In this document: one piece after another, positions 54,409 through 63,410 of the stretch
How the letters are laid out: every line of letters starts with the position of its first letter
How positions within the stretch are numbered: position 1 is the first letter of the stretch
NCBI RefSeq assembly: GCF_009664365.1
Contig: NZ_CP044310.1
Location: 2,305,001 to 2,369,000, forward strand
Length of the DNA: 64,000 bases
Reading direction: 5' to 3'
Source of the DNA: Paenibacillus xylanilyticus
Lineage (GTDB): Bacteria > Bacillota > Bacilli > Paenibacillales > Paenibacillaceae
Made by a program: the position numbers and the translations under genes
The notes under the pieces: model-generated
The model's database searches: none
The model's input: only the letters and a program-made list of their open reading frames with translations
What the model was told of the DNA's origin: nothing

Positions 54409-55035
54409 ATGGTATATCGATATGCGGCCATAGGAGACTCGTTAACGGTAGGCACAGGCGCGCTGCTGGGCACCGGCTTTGTTCCTTTGTACCGCAGAAT
54501 GGCAGAAATGAATGTTCGCACATTTGTCTCGATGGATAATATGGGGGTCAACGGATTAACGTCAGGTGAACTGATGCAAATGGTATCCTCCAACACGAGG
54601 GTAAGACAGTCTCTGCGTGAAGCGGATATCATTACAATATCCATTGGCGGGAATGATCTCATTCGCACATTCAAGGCGAGTGGAGGCATTCCAAGTGCCA
54701 GTAAAATGACACAGGTGCTGGGAGATACCCGCAGTAACGTTTCACAGATCATGAGACATATTCGTCAGTTAAAAGGTAACAGTGCCTATTTGGTCCGGAC
54801 GATCGGATTGTACAACCCGTATCCTCAAGCCGCAGAAGCAGCGTATTGGGTTCGTCAGTATAATTCCTTTCTGAATGGTGCAGGGTCGGGGAACTATGCC
54901 TGTGCTCAGGTGTACGACCGTTTTGAAGGGCATGAACGGGAATTGTTATTCTGGGATCGTGTTCATCCCAATGCAAGAGGGTATCGTGTCATTGCGGACC
55001 AACTGAATCGTATGGGGTATAGACCTTTTAACTGA
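54409..55035 (+). CDS. SGNH/GDSL lipase, LipC-like
   Basis: A 208-residue SGNH hydrolase: block I AAIGDSLTVGTG with the nucleophile Ser (about 8-17), Gly in GVNGLTSGEL, Asn in SIGGNDLI and the Asp/His pair in WDRVHPNARGY. It resembles the Bacillus spore-coat lipase LipC (YcsK) in size, suggesting a phospholipase acting in spore germination, but this is by family only. ATG 54409 is 8 bases after AGAGGGG; the GTG 3 bases earlier is possible. No signal peptide is present. Confidence 0.85.
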   Translation: MVYRYAAIGDSLTVGTGALLGTGFVPLYRRMAEMNVRTFVSMDNMGVNGLTSGELMQMVSSNTRVRQSLREADIITISIGGNDLIRTFKASGGIPSASKMTQVLGDTRSNVSQIMRHIRQLKGNSAYLVRTIGLYNPYPQAAEAAYWVRQYNSFLNGAGSGNYACAQVYDRFEGHERELLFWDRVHPNARGYRVIADQLNRMGYRPFN

Positions 55036-55179
55036 AGAACTCATTAGGACATTACGATATGGCTGTGGGCATACCTGATTCAGACTGGACCCGCATAGGG
55101 GCATACGTTAAGATGGGGAGAATAAGGGATTTTATCTTGTCGATCGATATAGATATTACAGTTGAAGGAGTATTAATCG

Positions 55180-56235
55180 GTGCACAACATTCATTTACGT
55201 CCTCATGAGGATCAGGAACGGCAGCTGATACAGGAAGTGATATCCGTATTTCTACCTCAATCCTGCTGGGAAGCGGAACGCGGATACGGCGGGATGAACA
55301 ACACAACGTATATGCTTAAACGGGATGACGAGCGTTATGTTCTCAGAGTGTACGAAACACATACGGATCTTGTGAAAATTGCTTTTGAGCACCATGTGTT
55401 ATCGGCATTGAGAGAATCGGATTTCGGACTTATGGTACCAGCTCCAGTCAAAGCCATAAAGGGGGATGGGCACACGTTCCATTCCATCTACGATCCGAAG
55501 AATGGACAGAACAAAATCGCAGCTCTCTTTACGTATAGTACGGGCCAGAACCCGGTCTGGAATACGCCAGAGCAGCTTGTTGAACTGGGATGTGCGGCAG
55601 GTTTGCTGTCTGTGGCTCTGGCCGGACTGGAAATATCTCTAGAACCTGTATACCCTCCTTATTATCAAATTCAACAGGCGTATCCACTCTGTCCGCCAGA
55701 GAAATTGATACAGTTATGTACGTCACCACCTAGCGAGCTCCAGACGTGCGCAGAAGAAATGCAGGATCTGCTGCCTGTGCTTCCAGCTTTGTTCGAGGCG
55801 CTAAACGGGATGGAACGTCTGCCACATCAACTGGTTCACGGAGATGTGAATGCATCAAACGTCTTGTCGGATGACGATGGCCGAATCTGCGCCATTCTGG
55901 ATTTTGAGTTTGCTACATGGGATCTGCGGGTTATGGAGCTGGCTGTTCCCATGTCGGACTTGCTAACTTTGGACAAGAGTGATGAATGGATGTGGGAGGC
56001 GCTGGAAGGACTGATCCGAGGATTTCGGAAACAGGTGATTCTGGAGCCGGATGAACTGCTGGCTATTCCGCAGCTTATTCTGCTGCGCAGTCTTGATGTG
56101 GTTATGCATTTTATTAGCCGAATGTTTGAAGGAACGGATGAACCCGAAGTTGCCATTAACCAGATCATTAAGCTGCGAGAGCGGATCCTCTGGATGAATC
56201 ACAATGAAGAGCGTCTACGCAGATTATTAACGTGA
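55180..56235 (+). CDS. Phosphotransferase enzyme family protein (homoserine kinase type II / APH-like)
   Basis: The 351-residue product has the APH kinase fold: GYGGMNNTTYML (about 36-47) as glycine loop, YVLRVYE with the ATP lysine position replaced by arginine, the catalytic loop HQLVHGDVNASNVL and the metal site AILDFEFATWD. Similarity in layout is closest to ThrB2-like and choline-kinase-like proteins, but the substrate is unknown. The GTG start has GAAGGAG upstream. It is monocistronic, with its own terminator. Confidence 0.8.
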   Translation: MHNIHLRPHEDQERQLIQEVISVFLPQSCWEAERGYGGMNNTTYMLKRDDERYVLRVYETHTDLVKIAFEHHVLSALRESDFGLMVPAPVKAIKGDGHTFHSIYDPKNGQNKIAALFTYSTGQNPVWNTPEQLVELGCAAGLLSVALAGLEISLEPVYPPYYQIQQAYPLCPPEKLIQLCTSPPSELQTCAEEMQDLLPVLPALFEALNGMERLPHQLVHGDVNASNVLSDDDGRICAILDFEFATWDLRVMELAVPMSDLLTLDKSDEWMWEALEGLIRGFRKQVILEPDELLAIPQLILLRSLDVVMHFISRMFEGTDEPEVAINQIIKLRERILWMNHNEERLRRLLT

Positions 56236-56272
56236 TCAAGCAGCTTCCAGTGTTTGACATCAGAAACAAAAG

Positions 56273-56309
56273 AACGCCGATTCTGTTCTGAAACAGAACC
56301 GGCGTTTTT
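56273..56309. terminator. Bidirectional terminator between the phosphotransferase and TPR genes
   Basis: AACGCCGATTCTGTT (56273-56287) pairs with AACAGAACCGGCGTT (one mismatch), with a 4-base loop and five T. The opposite strand has a shorter T run. Confidence 0.8.
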
Positions 56310-56368
56310 GTTATGGCATTTGACTCTACCTGAGCGTATACCAAGCACTTGTCGACATATCGGGCTGC

Positions 56369-57046
56369 CTACAATCCGCGCTTGCGGAACCAGCTGCGGA
56401 CAGCCCACCGGCGTTCCTGGCGCTTCTTGTATTTTGGCAGGGAGCGGTAGACGTTCAGGGATTGCTCATAGGCATGCTTGGCATCTGCGTTGCGTTCCAG
56501 CGAACGGTAGACGGTACCCAGCAAATAATAAGCTTCACTCGAGGATGAGTGGATATCCTGAAAGTGTTGTACATATGTCACTGCCTTGTCTCGATCTGAC
56601 TCCTTAAAGGCATTGGCTAAGGTTAGATACGGCTGACCGTACTTAACTCTTGGATTGATGTCAAGAGCATGCAGGATATGCCGCTCACCTGCTTCCATGT
56701 GACCAAGGTGAAGTTCTGTCGTTCCCAATGCCTCCCAGTATTCGGCTGATTGCTCATAGGGACGTTCAAGCTCCAAAAGCAGTTCATACGCTTCGTTATA
56801 CCGTTTGCGTTCGATCAGAAGTCTGGCCAGATCAAGCTTGGAAGAGACTTCATTGGGACTCATCGCAATCTGCTGACGCAGCCGTGAGATCGTACGCATG
56901 CGTTTGATCGGTTTCATGAAACTGGGGAACACCCCGACATAGCGACGATCCAGAAAATACAGAATAATGAGAAGAATCAGAACAGCCAAAAACGGATTGC
57001 CAACAATCCGCCATAGTAGGCCGAATATCAAAAATTTAATCAGCAC
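56369..57046 (-). CDS. Tetratricopeptide-repeat membrane protein
   Basis: The 225-residue product has a hydrophobic N-terminus (about 2-32) and then about four TPR units, for example SAEYWEALGTTELHLGHMEAG and SEAYYLLGTVYRSLERNADAK. The C-terminus is strongly basic. TPR domains bind other proteins; the partner is unknown. It starts with GTG 17 bases after the stop of the Tet(M)-like gene, so both are probably co-transcribed. Confidence 0.8.
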   Translation of the reverse strand: MLIKFLIFGLLWRIVGNPFLAVLILLIILYFLDRRYVGVFPSFMKPIKRMRTISRLRQQIAMSPNEVSSKLDLARLLIERKRYNEAYELLLELERPYEQSAEYWEALGTTELHLGHMEAGERHILHALDINPRVKYGQPYLTLANAFKESDRDKAVTYVQHFQDIHSSSSEAYYLLGTVYRSLERNADAKHAYEQSLNVYRSLPKYKKRQERRWAVRSWFRKRGL

Positions 57047-57063
57047 AACATGTTCAACTCCGT

Positions 57064-59037
57064 TTATGATGTTATCGCATTACGAACGCTTAAAATATAT
57101 TTGGATTGATCCAGCGGATTCACGCCCCTGCGCTTGCGCATCGGTTTCACATCCGGAGGGCAATCCTGATATCCGGCAAAAGAGGTGACAAGTACACCCC
57201 GTCCCCCGGTTTCAGAGCGGAGCTTCACCGGATAATCCATGGAAGAGGCTAGCGGAATCTGCCCTTCCACAATACATCTCCCGCCGCCAATAACAGGCGC
57301 TTCGAACGTTGCACGCATATGCACAAGATCGCTTAGTGCCTTGCCTCCGTATTCTTCCGGTACCGTCAAGCGGAATTGCAGAAGCGGCTCCAGCAGTTTC
57401 GTTCCTGTACGAACCAGGCCATCCATGATTCCCATCGGCGTAGCAACGACAAAGTCCAGCGGATGCGTATGCCAGACATGATGCTCTCCTTCAACAAGCG
57501 TGACTTTCAGATCGGTGACTTCCCAGCCGAACATGCCTTGAGACAGGGCTTCTGGTACACGGCGCTGTACTTCATTTTGATACCGCAGCAGCAGTTGGTC
57601 TGTTCGAACGGTGGATTCATAGATCAACCCGCTTCCGCGAGGCAGAGGCTCCATATGGAAACGAAGAATCGCCCAGCAGGGTTTAGGCATCGTATAAGCG
57701 ATGAAGCCTTCACCTGAAGCGTTTAGCGTTTCTTTGTAAATGACAGAAGGCGGGTCAAAAACAACTCCCAATCCAAAACGACTGCCTAACAAGCTCGACA
57801 GAATCTCAAGCTGAATGGTTCCCATGACTTTGAGGTGCAATTCCCGATCTTCCGGAAGCCATTGCAGATCAAGCAGCGGGTCCTCATCGGTTAACTCCTG
57901 CAATGCAGCAACAAGGTCGGGGTAACGTGCCGGATCCTGGCCGTGTACCTGTACTGTCAGCAAAGGCACCGCCATATGGGGCATGGGAGGAACGGTGTCT
58001 GGACTTCCTATAATGTCACCTACATTCGTTTCGCTTAGACCGTAAAGAGCGGCAATCTGCCCGCTGTGTACTGCTCCGGTATCTGACCATTTGCGACCAT
58101 CCATCTGGCGGATTTGAGTCACTTTTTCTTCCAGTCCCCTGGTCGTGTTATAGATCGTGTCCCGGTTGTGAATGCTGCCTCCGTACATGCGGACGTAAGC
58201 GGTTCGTCCCATCGTTTTGTTTCGTTCAATTTTGAATACAACCCCCGAAACTGCAGAATTCTCTGTGATTGCAGGAGGTGGGAGGAACCGGGTAACCGCA
58301 TCAAGAAGTTCGGATACTCCAATTCCTTTCCCCGACGCACCAAAACAAACCGGAAATATCTCTCCTTGATGAACCAGCTTGCGGAATGTTGAATCGATCT
58401 GCTCTGATGGCAGAGGGACTTCATTAATGTAGGATTCCATGATCCCTTCATCCAGCTCAGCAATCATCTCAAGGAGTCCGGGAATCGTTTGCTGATTCGC
58501 CTGATCACGCCATAAGGAATGGACACCGATGAATGAATCCTCGTCCTTTACGCAAGATTGTACCGGGCATGCGAATGGAGAGAACGTGGAGTGAACCTGT
58601 TCCATAATGGCTGCTGCAGATGCGCCAATCCGGTCCATTTTATTGATATAAATAATGGTGGGGATGCGAAGGGATCTCAGGGCGTGCCAGATGGTCTCAC
58701 TCTGGGACTGAATCCCTTCCACAGCTGACAAAATGAGAATGGCACCGTCCATTACACGTAGGGAACGTTCCACTTCAGAGCTAAAATCGATATGTCCTGG
58801 GGTATCGACGAGGTCGATCACGGTATTGTTCCATGTAAGGGAGGTCATGGCTGCCTGTACGGAAATTCCGCGTTCTCTCTCAATGTCCAGGGAGTCCGTA
58901 GCTGCCGTACCGTCATCTACCCGGCCGGGACTGCGAACAATGCCGCCATGATATAACATATGTTCTGTTGTGGTTGTTTTGCCTGCATCTACGTGAGCAA
59001 AGATACCGATATTTCGGCGATTGAATTCGTTATGCAT
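57064..59037 (-). CDS. Ribosome protection GTPase of the Tet(M)/EF-G family
   Basis: A 657-residue EF-G-like GTPase. The G domain has AHVDAGKTTTTEH (G1), ISVQAAMTS (G2), DTPGHIDF (G3) and NKMDR (G4). Domains II-V follow, without the EF-G G' insert, as in ribosomal protection proteins. These displace tetracycline from the 30S subunit. The size is slightly larger than Tet(M) (639). Whether this chromosomal copy gives resistance or has a housekeeping role is unknown. The ribosome site GAGGAG is 11 bases from the ATG, preceded by a 7-bp hairpin. It is followed by a TPR membrane protein gene. Confidence 0.85.
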   Translation of the reverse strand: MHNEFNRRNIGIFAHVDAGKTTTTEHMLYHGGIVRSPGRVDDGTAATDSLDIERERGISVQAAMTSLTWNNTVIDLVDTPGHIDFSSEVERSLRVMDGAILILSAVEGIQSQSETIWHALRSLRIPTIIYINKMDRIGASAAAIMEQVHSTFSPFACPVQSCVKDEDSFIGVHSLWRDQANQQTIPGLLEMIAELDEGIMESYINEVPLPSEQIDSTFRKLVHQGEIFPVCFGASGKGIGVSELLDAVTRFLPPPAITENSAVSGVVFKIERNKTMGRTAYVRMYGGSIHNRDTIYNTTRGLEEKVTQIRQMDGRKWSDTGAVHSGQIAALYGLSETNVGDIIGSPDTVPPMPHMAVPLLTVQVHGQDPARYPDLVAALQELTDEDPLLDLQWLPEDRELHLKVMGTIQLEILSSLLGSRFGLGVVFDPPSVIYKETLNASGEGFIAYTMPKPCWAILRFHMEPLPRGSGLIYESTVRTDQLLLRYQNEVQRRVPEALSQGMFGWEVTDLKVTLVEGEHHVWHTHPLDFVVATPMGIMDGLVRTGTKLLEPLLQFRLTVPEEYGGKALSDLVHMRATFEAPVIGGGRCIVEGQIPLASSMDYPVKLRSETGGRGVLVTSFAGYQDCPPDVKPMRKRRGVNPLDQSKYILSVRNAITS

Positions 59038-59061
59038 GGGATCTAAAGCTCCTCTGACCGA

Positions 59062-59103
59062 AGAAACGTATCGTTTCTGACATTGTTATTCCGTATTATC
59101 ATA
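59062..59103 (-). promoter_or_regulatory. Promoter and leader hairpin of the Tet(M)-like gene
   Basis: On the minus strand the extended -10 TGG TATGAT lies at about 59098-59106, with no strong -35. The short leader carries AGAAACG/CGTTTCT (59062-59078), a 7-bp hairpin 8 bases before the Shine-Dalgarno. No leader peptide as in tet(M) is evident. Confidence 0.45.
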
Positions 59104-59144
59104 CCACAAGGGCTGTATGGAAGAATATGTTACACTTTTGCAAA

Positions 59145-60014
59145 TTAACCATTCATTGTTCTGCGGTAAGCCGCAGGCGTGGTACCCGTAATTTTTTTGA
59201 ATTGCCGATAAAAATGGGGCAGACTCTCAAAGCCGCAGGCATCCGCTACCGATGCCATAGTGTCATCATTCCGAAGCAGATGCTCCTTCGCCATGATTAC
59301 CCGGCGGGCTAGAGCGTAGTCGGTTAGGGTCATGCCAGTATACTTTTTGAATGCCCGGCTGAAATGAGCAGGAGATACTGCAGCCTGCAGAGCGAGCTCG
59401 GACAGGGAAAGTCCGCTGCGCAATTTATCATCAATATTGGACAAGGTAGCTGACAGCCAACTCGGACCGGAATTGGAATGAACAGAGCGCGCAGGGTCTG
59501 CGTCCTCGAGACGCTCAAGAAATATGAGCAGCAATTGAAGCCGAAGCAGGGCTGCATGGGCGCTTAGCTGATTCTCCATCTGGAATTCGGCATGGATTTC
59601 TTCTATAAACGCGGTCACTTTGGCTTGTTCCTCCGGCGTCAGCTGTCTTTTATAAACCCTGCGTCTGCGGCATCGCTCGAACAGGGAGAGCAGGACTGAA
59701 GCGCTCCCTCCTGCAGCCGCTGTCAGTAATCCGGGACTGAAAAACAAAGCTGAAGAGGTTACAGGATTAATCTCATCCGGCAAAGCCCGGTGTACTGTAT
59801 TACCAGGAATGATGAATAAATCCCCTGTCTGCATGTCTTCAAGATCTGTATCGATAAAAATGGTCCCTTGACCACGATATACGTAAATGATTTCATGCCA
59901 ATCATGCAGATGATCCGGCAGTTCATTGTGGGGTGCTTTCGTATCTGCATAGACCAGTCGAAAGGGAATGCCTGAATCTGACTGGATGGTTGTGCGAACG
60001 GGCGAGCGTACCAT
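59145..60014 (-). CDS. AraC-family transcriptional regulator with cupin domain
   Basis: A 289-residue regulator: an N-terminal cupin (LPDHLHDWHEIIYVYRGQGTIFID, about 31-54; GDLFIIPGNTVHRA) and a C-terminal double helix-turn-helix (LSLSELALQAAVSPAHFSRAFKK; MASVADACGFESLPHFYRQFKK). AAAGGAG precedes the ATG. It is divergent from uxaB 192 bases away, so it probably responds to a uronate or related sugar and controls uxaBA. The target is inferred. Confidence 0.9.
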   Translation of the reverse strand: MVRSPVRTTIQSDSGIPFRLVYADTKAPHNELPDHLHDWHEIIYVYRGQGTIFIDTDLEDMQTGDLFIIPGNTVHRALPDEINPVTSSALFFSPGLLTAAAGGSASVLLSLFERCRRRRVYKRQLTPEEQAKVTAFIEEIHAEFQMENQLSAHAALLRLQLLLIFLERLEDADPARSVHSNSGPSWLSATLSNIDDKLRSGLSLSELALQAAVSPAHFSRAFKKYTGMTLTDYALARRVIMAKEHLLRNDDTMASVADACGFESLPHFYRQFKKITGTTPAAYRRTMNG

Positions 60015-60117
60015 AAGGACTCCTTTCTAATGCTAATTCATACACGGTGGACCACGCCTGGTCATGAAAGAGTATATTTAACGCAATATAAGCAATTTAA
60101 TTTCCTTTTTTTGATGA

Positions 60118-60146
60118 TACAATGAATTTAAAGCGTTTTCAATTCA
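60118..60146 (+). promoter_or_regulatory. uxaB promoter region with palindromic cre/LacI-type operator
   Basis: TACAAT (60118-60123) is the likely -10. Directly downstream, bases 60123-60146 form a 24-bp palindrome matching in 10 of 12 pairs, with outer arms TGAATT/AATTCA and a central CG. Its core TTTAAAGCGTTTTCA (60127-60141) fits the cre consensus with one mismatch. Repression by CcpA or a LacI-type uronate regulator is inferred. Confidence 0.55.
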
Positions 60147-60205
60147 TGGATATACCAGAGGAATCTGACTCGGATGATCACAAATAAATGATGAGGTGAG
60201 TGTGC

Positions 60206-61723
60206 ATGTCGGCGAGCACCAAACGACCAAGATTGAAGCTGAATCTGTTGGGAAACGACGGGCAGCGCAAGTGCAAGGAAATCATGGATCGTCCCGTAAA
60301 GGTACTGCAGATTGGCGAAGGTAACTTTTTGCGGGGATTTGTGGACTGGATGCTTCATGAGAGTGCTAGACAAGGCAAATTCCATGGCAGTGTGGTGGTT
60401 ACCCAGCCAAGGCAAGGGGGAAAGGCGAAGCTGGAGCAGATCCGGGATCAGGATGGATTGTATACCATGATTACCCGAGGTCTTTCTCAAGGTAAAGCCG
60501 TGGAGCGCACCGAGATGATTTCGATCTTTTCCCAGTGCATGAATCCTTATGAAGAATGGCAGGCATTTTTGGAACTGGCCGAGCTTCCTTCACTGGAGTT
60601 TGTTATCTCCAATACGACGGAGTCAGGATTGAAATATATTCAGTCGGATTACGTGGAAGGAGAGCCTGTTTCTTCATTTCCAGGCAAGCTGACCGTGTTT
60701 CTCCATCAGCGTTATATACGGTTTGAGGGTGATCCTTCCAGAGGATTGATTCATCTGCCATGTGAGCTGCTCGAAGGAAATGGTGATGTACTGCGCAGCT
60801 GCGTATTGCGTCACAGTGAGGACTTTGGCTATTCCGATGCATTCCGTGATTGGATTAAAGACCATAACCTGTTCCTGAACAATTTGGTTGACCGGATCGT
60901 GACGGGTGCGCCAACTCAGGAAGAAGCTGACACGCTGGCAGGGCGCTGGGGTTATGAGGATCAACTGATTAACACGGCAGAGCCTTATCATTTCTGGGCC
61001 ATCCAGGCTGATGAGGGACTGGACAAGAAACTGCCGCTGAAGCAGGCTGGACTTAATGTTCACTGGGTCAAAGATCTGAAGCCCTTTCAATTACGAAAAG
61101 TTCGCATTTTGAATGGCGCGCATACCTTGATGTCCTCCATTGGCATTCTTCAAGGCAAGCAGTATGTGAGGGAAACGATGGAGGATCCGCAATTCGGAAC
61201 ATGGATCAGGGAAGCCGTGCATCAGGAAATTGTGCCTGCGCTGGATATGCCGGATCATCAACTTGACCAGTACGCTGAAGAGGTATTCGAGCGATTCCTC
61301 AATCCCTATATCAATCATAAGCTTCAGGATATTGCGTTAAATACCATTGGCAAATTCAAGGTACGTGTTCTGCCTACCTTATTATCTTATGAACAAACTC
61401 AGAACAGCTGGCCGACACGCCTGGTTCGGGGGTTCGCCGGACTGTTGTTATTATACCGCCCGGTGAATACGTTAGACGGATACCACGGACATCGCTTCAA
61501 CGGCGAATCTGTTGTGCTGAAGGATGACCCGGATGTTCTTGCAGCCCTAACTGCACACTGGGAGAGCTATGATTCACTCCGAAGGGACCGGCAGCAGTTG
61601 AACGACAGGCTGGCTGCCGTATTATCGGATTCAACCATTTGGGGAGAGAATCTGAATGAGCGAAGAGGGCTGCGCGAAGCGCTTCTTGATGAGATCGTTT
61701 TACTGGAAGGTGAGACGGAATGA
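60206..61723 (+). CDS. uxaB: Tagaturonate reductase (altronate oxidoreductase)
   Basis: UxaB reduces D-tagaturonate to D-altronate with NADH in galacturonate breakdown. The 505-residue product belongs to the polyol-specific long-chain dehydrogenases: VLQIGEGNFLRGFVDWML (about 34-51) is the nucleotide-binding start, and KVRILNGAHTLMSSIG is the catalytic block with the conserved Lys and His. I chose ATG 60206, 6 bases after GAGGTGA; the upstream GTG at 60200 touches that site. Its end overlaps uxaA by 4 bases (ATGA). Confidence 0.93.
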   Translation: MSASTKRPRLKLNLLGNDGQRKCKEIMDRPVKVLQIGEGNFLRGFVDWMLHESARQGKFHGSVVVTQPRQGGKAKLEQIRDQDGLYTMITRGLSQGKAVERTEMISIFSQCMNPYEEWQAFLELAELPSLEFVISNTTESGLKYIQSDYVEGEPVSSFPGKLTVFLHQRYIRFEGDPSRGLIHLPCELLEGNGDVLRSCVLRHSEDFGYSDAFRDWIKDHNLFLNNLVDRIVTGAPTQEEADTLAGRWGYEDQLINTAEPYHFWAIQADEGLDKKLPLKQAGLNVHWVKDLKPFQLRKVRILNGAHTLMSSIGILQGKQYVRETMEDPQFGTWIREAVHQEIVPALDMPDHQLDQYAEEVFERFLNPYINHKLQDIALNTIGKFKVRVLPTLLSYEQTQNSWPTRLVRGFAGLLLLYRPVNTLDGYHGHRFNGESVVLKDDPDVLAALTAHWESYDSLRRDRQQLNDRLAAVLSDSTIWGENLNERRGLREALLDEIVLLEGETE

Positions 61724-63234
61724 ATACAACAAGTACAACGCATGACTGGATTGCCATACAGCCACAGGATGATGTGATCATAGCTCTTCGTGATTACACA
61801 AAGGGAGAAACGGTCAACCTCCCTGACGGAGCTTCATTTACACTGCTTGATGATGTGCCCAAAGGCCATAAGATCGCTGTACATGGAATCGAACCAGGAG
61901 ATGATGTCCTGAAATATGGTTTCTCCATCGGTATTGCCAAGGAACGGATTGAACAAGGGAACTGGATTCATAGCCATAATCTGAAAACAGGGCTGCATGG
62001 CTTGCTGGAATATGAGTATCAGCCTGGTGCATCCGTTCAAGCAGATATGCCCCCGGAACATTTACGGACATTTGAAGGCTATTTACGCCCTAATGGGGAG
62101 GCAGGCATACGCAATGAAATATGGATCGTTAATACGGTAGGATGCATCAACAAGGTATGCGAGGCACTGGCACGTATGGGGCAGTCACAGTTCGGAAGCA
62201 GAGTGGACGGCGTGTACCATTTCCCTCATCCATTCGGCTGCTCGCAGCTTGGCGATGATCTGAAGTATACCCAGCAGCTGCTGGCTTCCCTCGTCGAACA
62301 TCCGAACGCAGGCGGAGTATTGGTTATCGGACTGGGCTGTGAAAATAATCAGGTAGACCAGTTCCGCGAATGCATCGCACCTGAATATCAGTCGAAGGTT
62401 CGTTTTCTCAAGGCGCAGGAAACAGATGATGAACTTGAAGAGGGTTTGCGCCTGATGGAAGAGCTGGTGGAGATTGCCGAGCTGGAACAGCGCCAGCCTC
62501 TTCCACTTAGCAAGCTCAAAATCGGATTGAAGTGTGGCGGTTCAGATGGTTTATCCGGCATTACTGCCAATCCGCTAGTGGGCTCGGTTGCCGATATGCT
62601 GGTTGCTGCAGGAGGGACGGCCATTCTGACCGAAGTGCCAGAGATGTTCGGGGCAGAAACCATTTTGATGAATCGGGCTGCCAATGAACAGGTTTTCGGT
62701 GATTTGGTGGATTTGATTAACGGATTCAAGCAGTACTTTGTAAATCATGGTCAGAACATATATGAGAATCCTTCCCCTGGTAACAAAGCCGGTGGCATTA
62801 CGACACTCGAAGAGAAATCATTGGGTTGTACTCAAAAAGGCGGCCGTTCTTCCGTCGTTGATGTGCTTCGTTATGGCAAACGTGTAACCCAAACCGGCTT
62901 GAACATTGTAGAGGCGCCCGGCAATGACTTGGTGTCAGTCACGGCCTTATCAGCTGCAGGTGCTCACATTGTACTGTTTACTACAGGAAGGGGGACCCCA
63001 TTCGGAGGTCCGGTACCTACGGTCAAGATTGCAACGCAATCGGATCTGGCGAATCGGAAAAAACATTGGATCGACTTCAACGCAGGTCAACTGCTTGAAG
63101 GACGGACGATGGATGAGGTGAAAGTCCAGCTCTTCAGCCAGTTGATTGACATTGCCTCAGGACGTGTTCAGACACTTAGTGAGCAGCATGGGTTCAGGGA
63201 AATTGCCATATTCAAAGATGGTGTAATTCTATAG
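61720..63234 (+). CDS. uxaA: Altronate dehydratase
   Basis: UxaA dehydrates D-altronate to 2-keto-3-deoxygluconate, the step after UxaB. The 504-residue product has the N-terminal SAF domain (about 12-85), then the UxaA/GarD core, with GYLRPNGEAGIRNEIWIVNTVGC and a cysteine/histidine set (FPHPFGCSQL; GLGCENNQ; GLKCGGSDG) likely to bind the metal or Fe-S centre. Translation is coupled to uxaB. Isomerase (UxaC) and KDG kinase/aldolase genes are not in the window. Confidence 0.94.
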   Translation: MNTTSTTHDWIAIQPQDDVIIALRDYTKGETVNLPDGASFTLLDDVPKGHKIAVHGIEPGDDVLKYGFSIGIAKERIEQGNWIHSHNLKTGLHGLLEYEYQPGASVQADMPPEHLRTFEGYLRPNGEAGIRNEIWIVNTVGCINKVCEALARMGQSQFGSRVDGVYHFPHPFGCSQLGDDLKYTQQLLASLVEHPNAGGVLVIGLGCENNQVDQFRECIAPEYQSKVRFLKAQETDDELEEGLRLMEELVEIAELEQRQPLPLSKLKIGLKCGGSDGLSGITANPLVGSVADMLVAAGGTAILTEVPEMFGAETILMNRAANEQVFGDLVDLINGFKQYFVNHGQNIYENPSPGNKAGGITTLEEKSLGCTQKGGRSSVVDVLRYGKRVTQTGLNIVEAPGNDLVSVTALSAAGAHIVLFTTGRGTPFGGPVPTVKIATQSDLANRKKHWIDFNAGQLLEGRTMDEVKVQLFSQLIDIASGRVQTLSEQHGFREIAIFKDGVIL

Positions 63235-63288
63235 GTTATCCATTCCTTGATTCCTCGGCTGGCATTCTTTGTTAACTTATTAAAAATT

Positions 63289-63332
63289 AAAAATCCCGGT
63301 AGGCAACTGTGATGTGGCCTCCGGGATTTTTT
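63289..63332. terminator. Bidirectional terminator after uxaA
   Basis: AAAAATCCCGG (63289-63299) pairs with CCGGGATTTTT (63321-63331), with AGGC/GCCT pairing inside and A/T runs at both ends. It separates uxaA from the convergent gene. Confidence 0.85.
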
Positions 63333-63410
63333 GTGTCCAGAAATGAAAATTCGAAATTTTAAATGCCCAGTTTCTATTGGCGGAGTGTACCTTAAGTGCA
63401 AGACGTCGGT

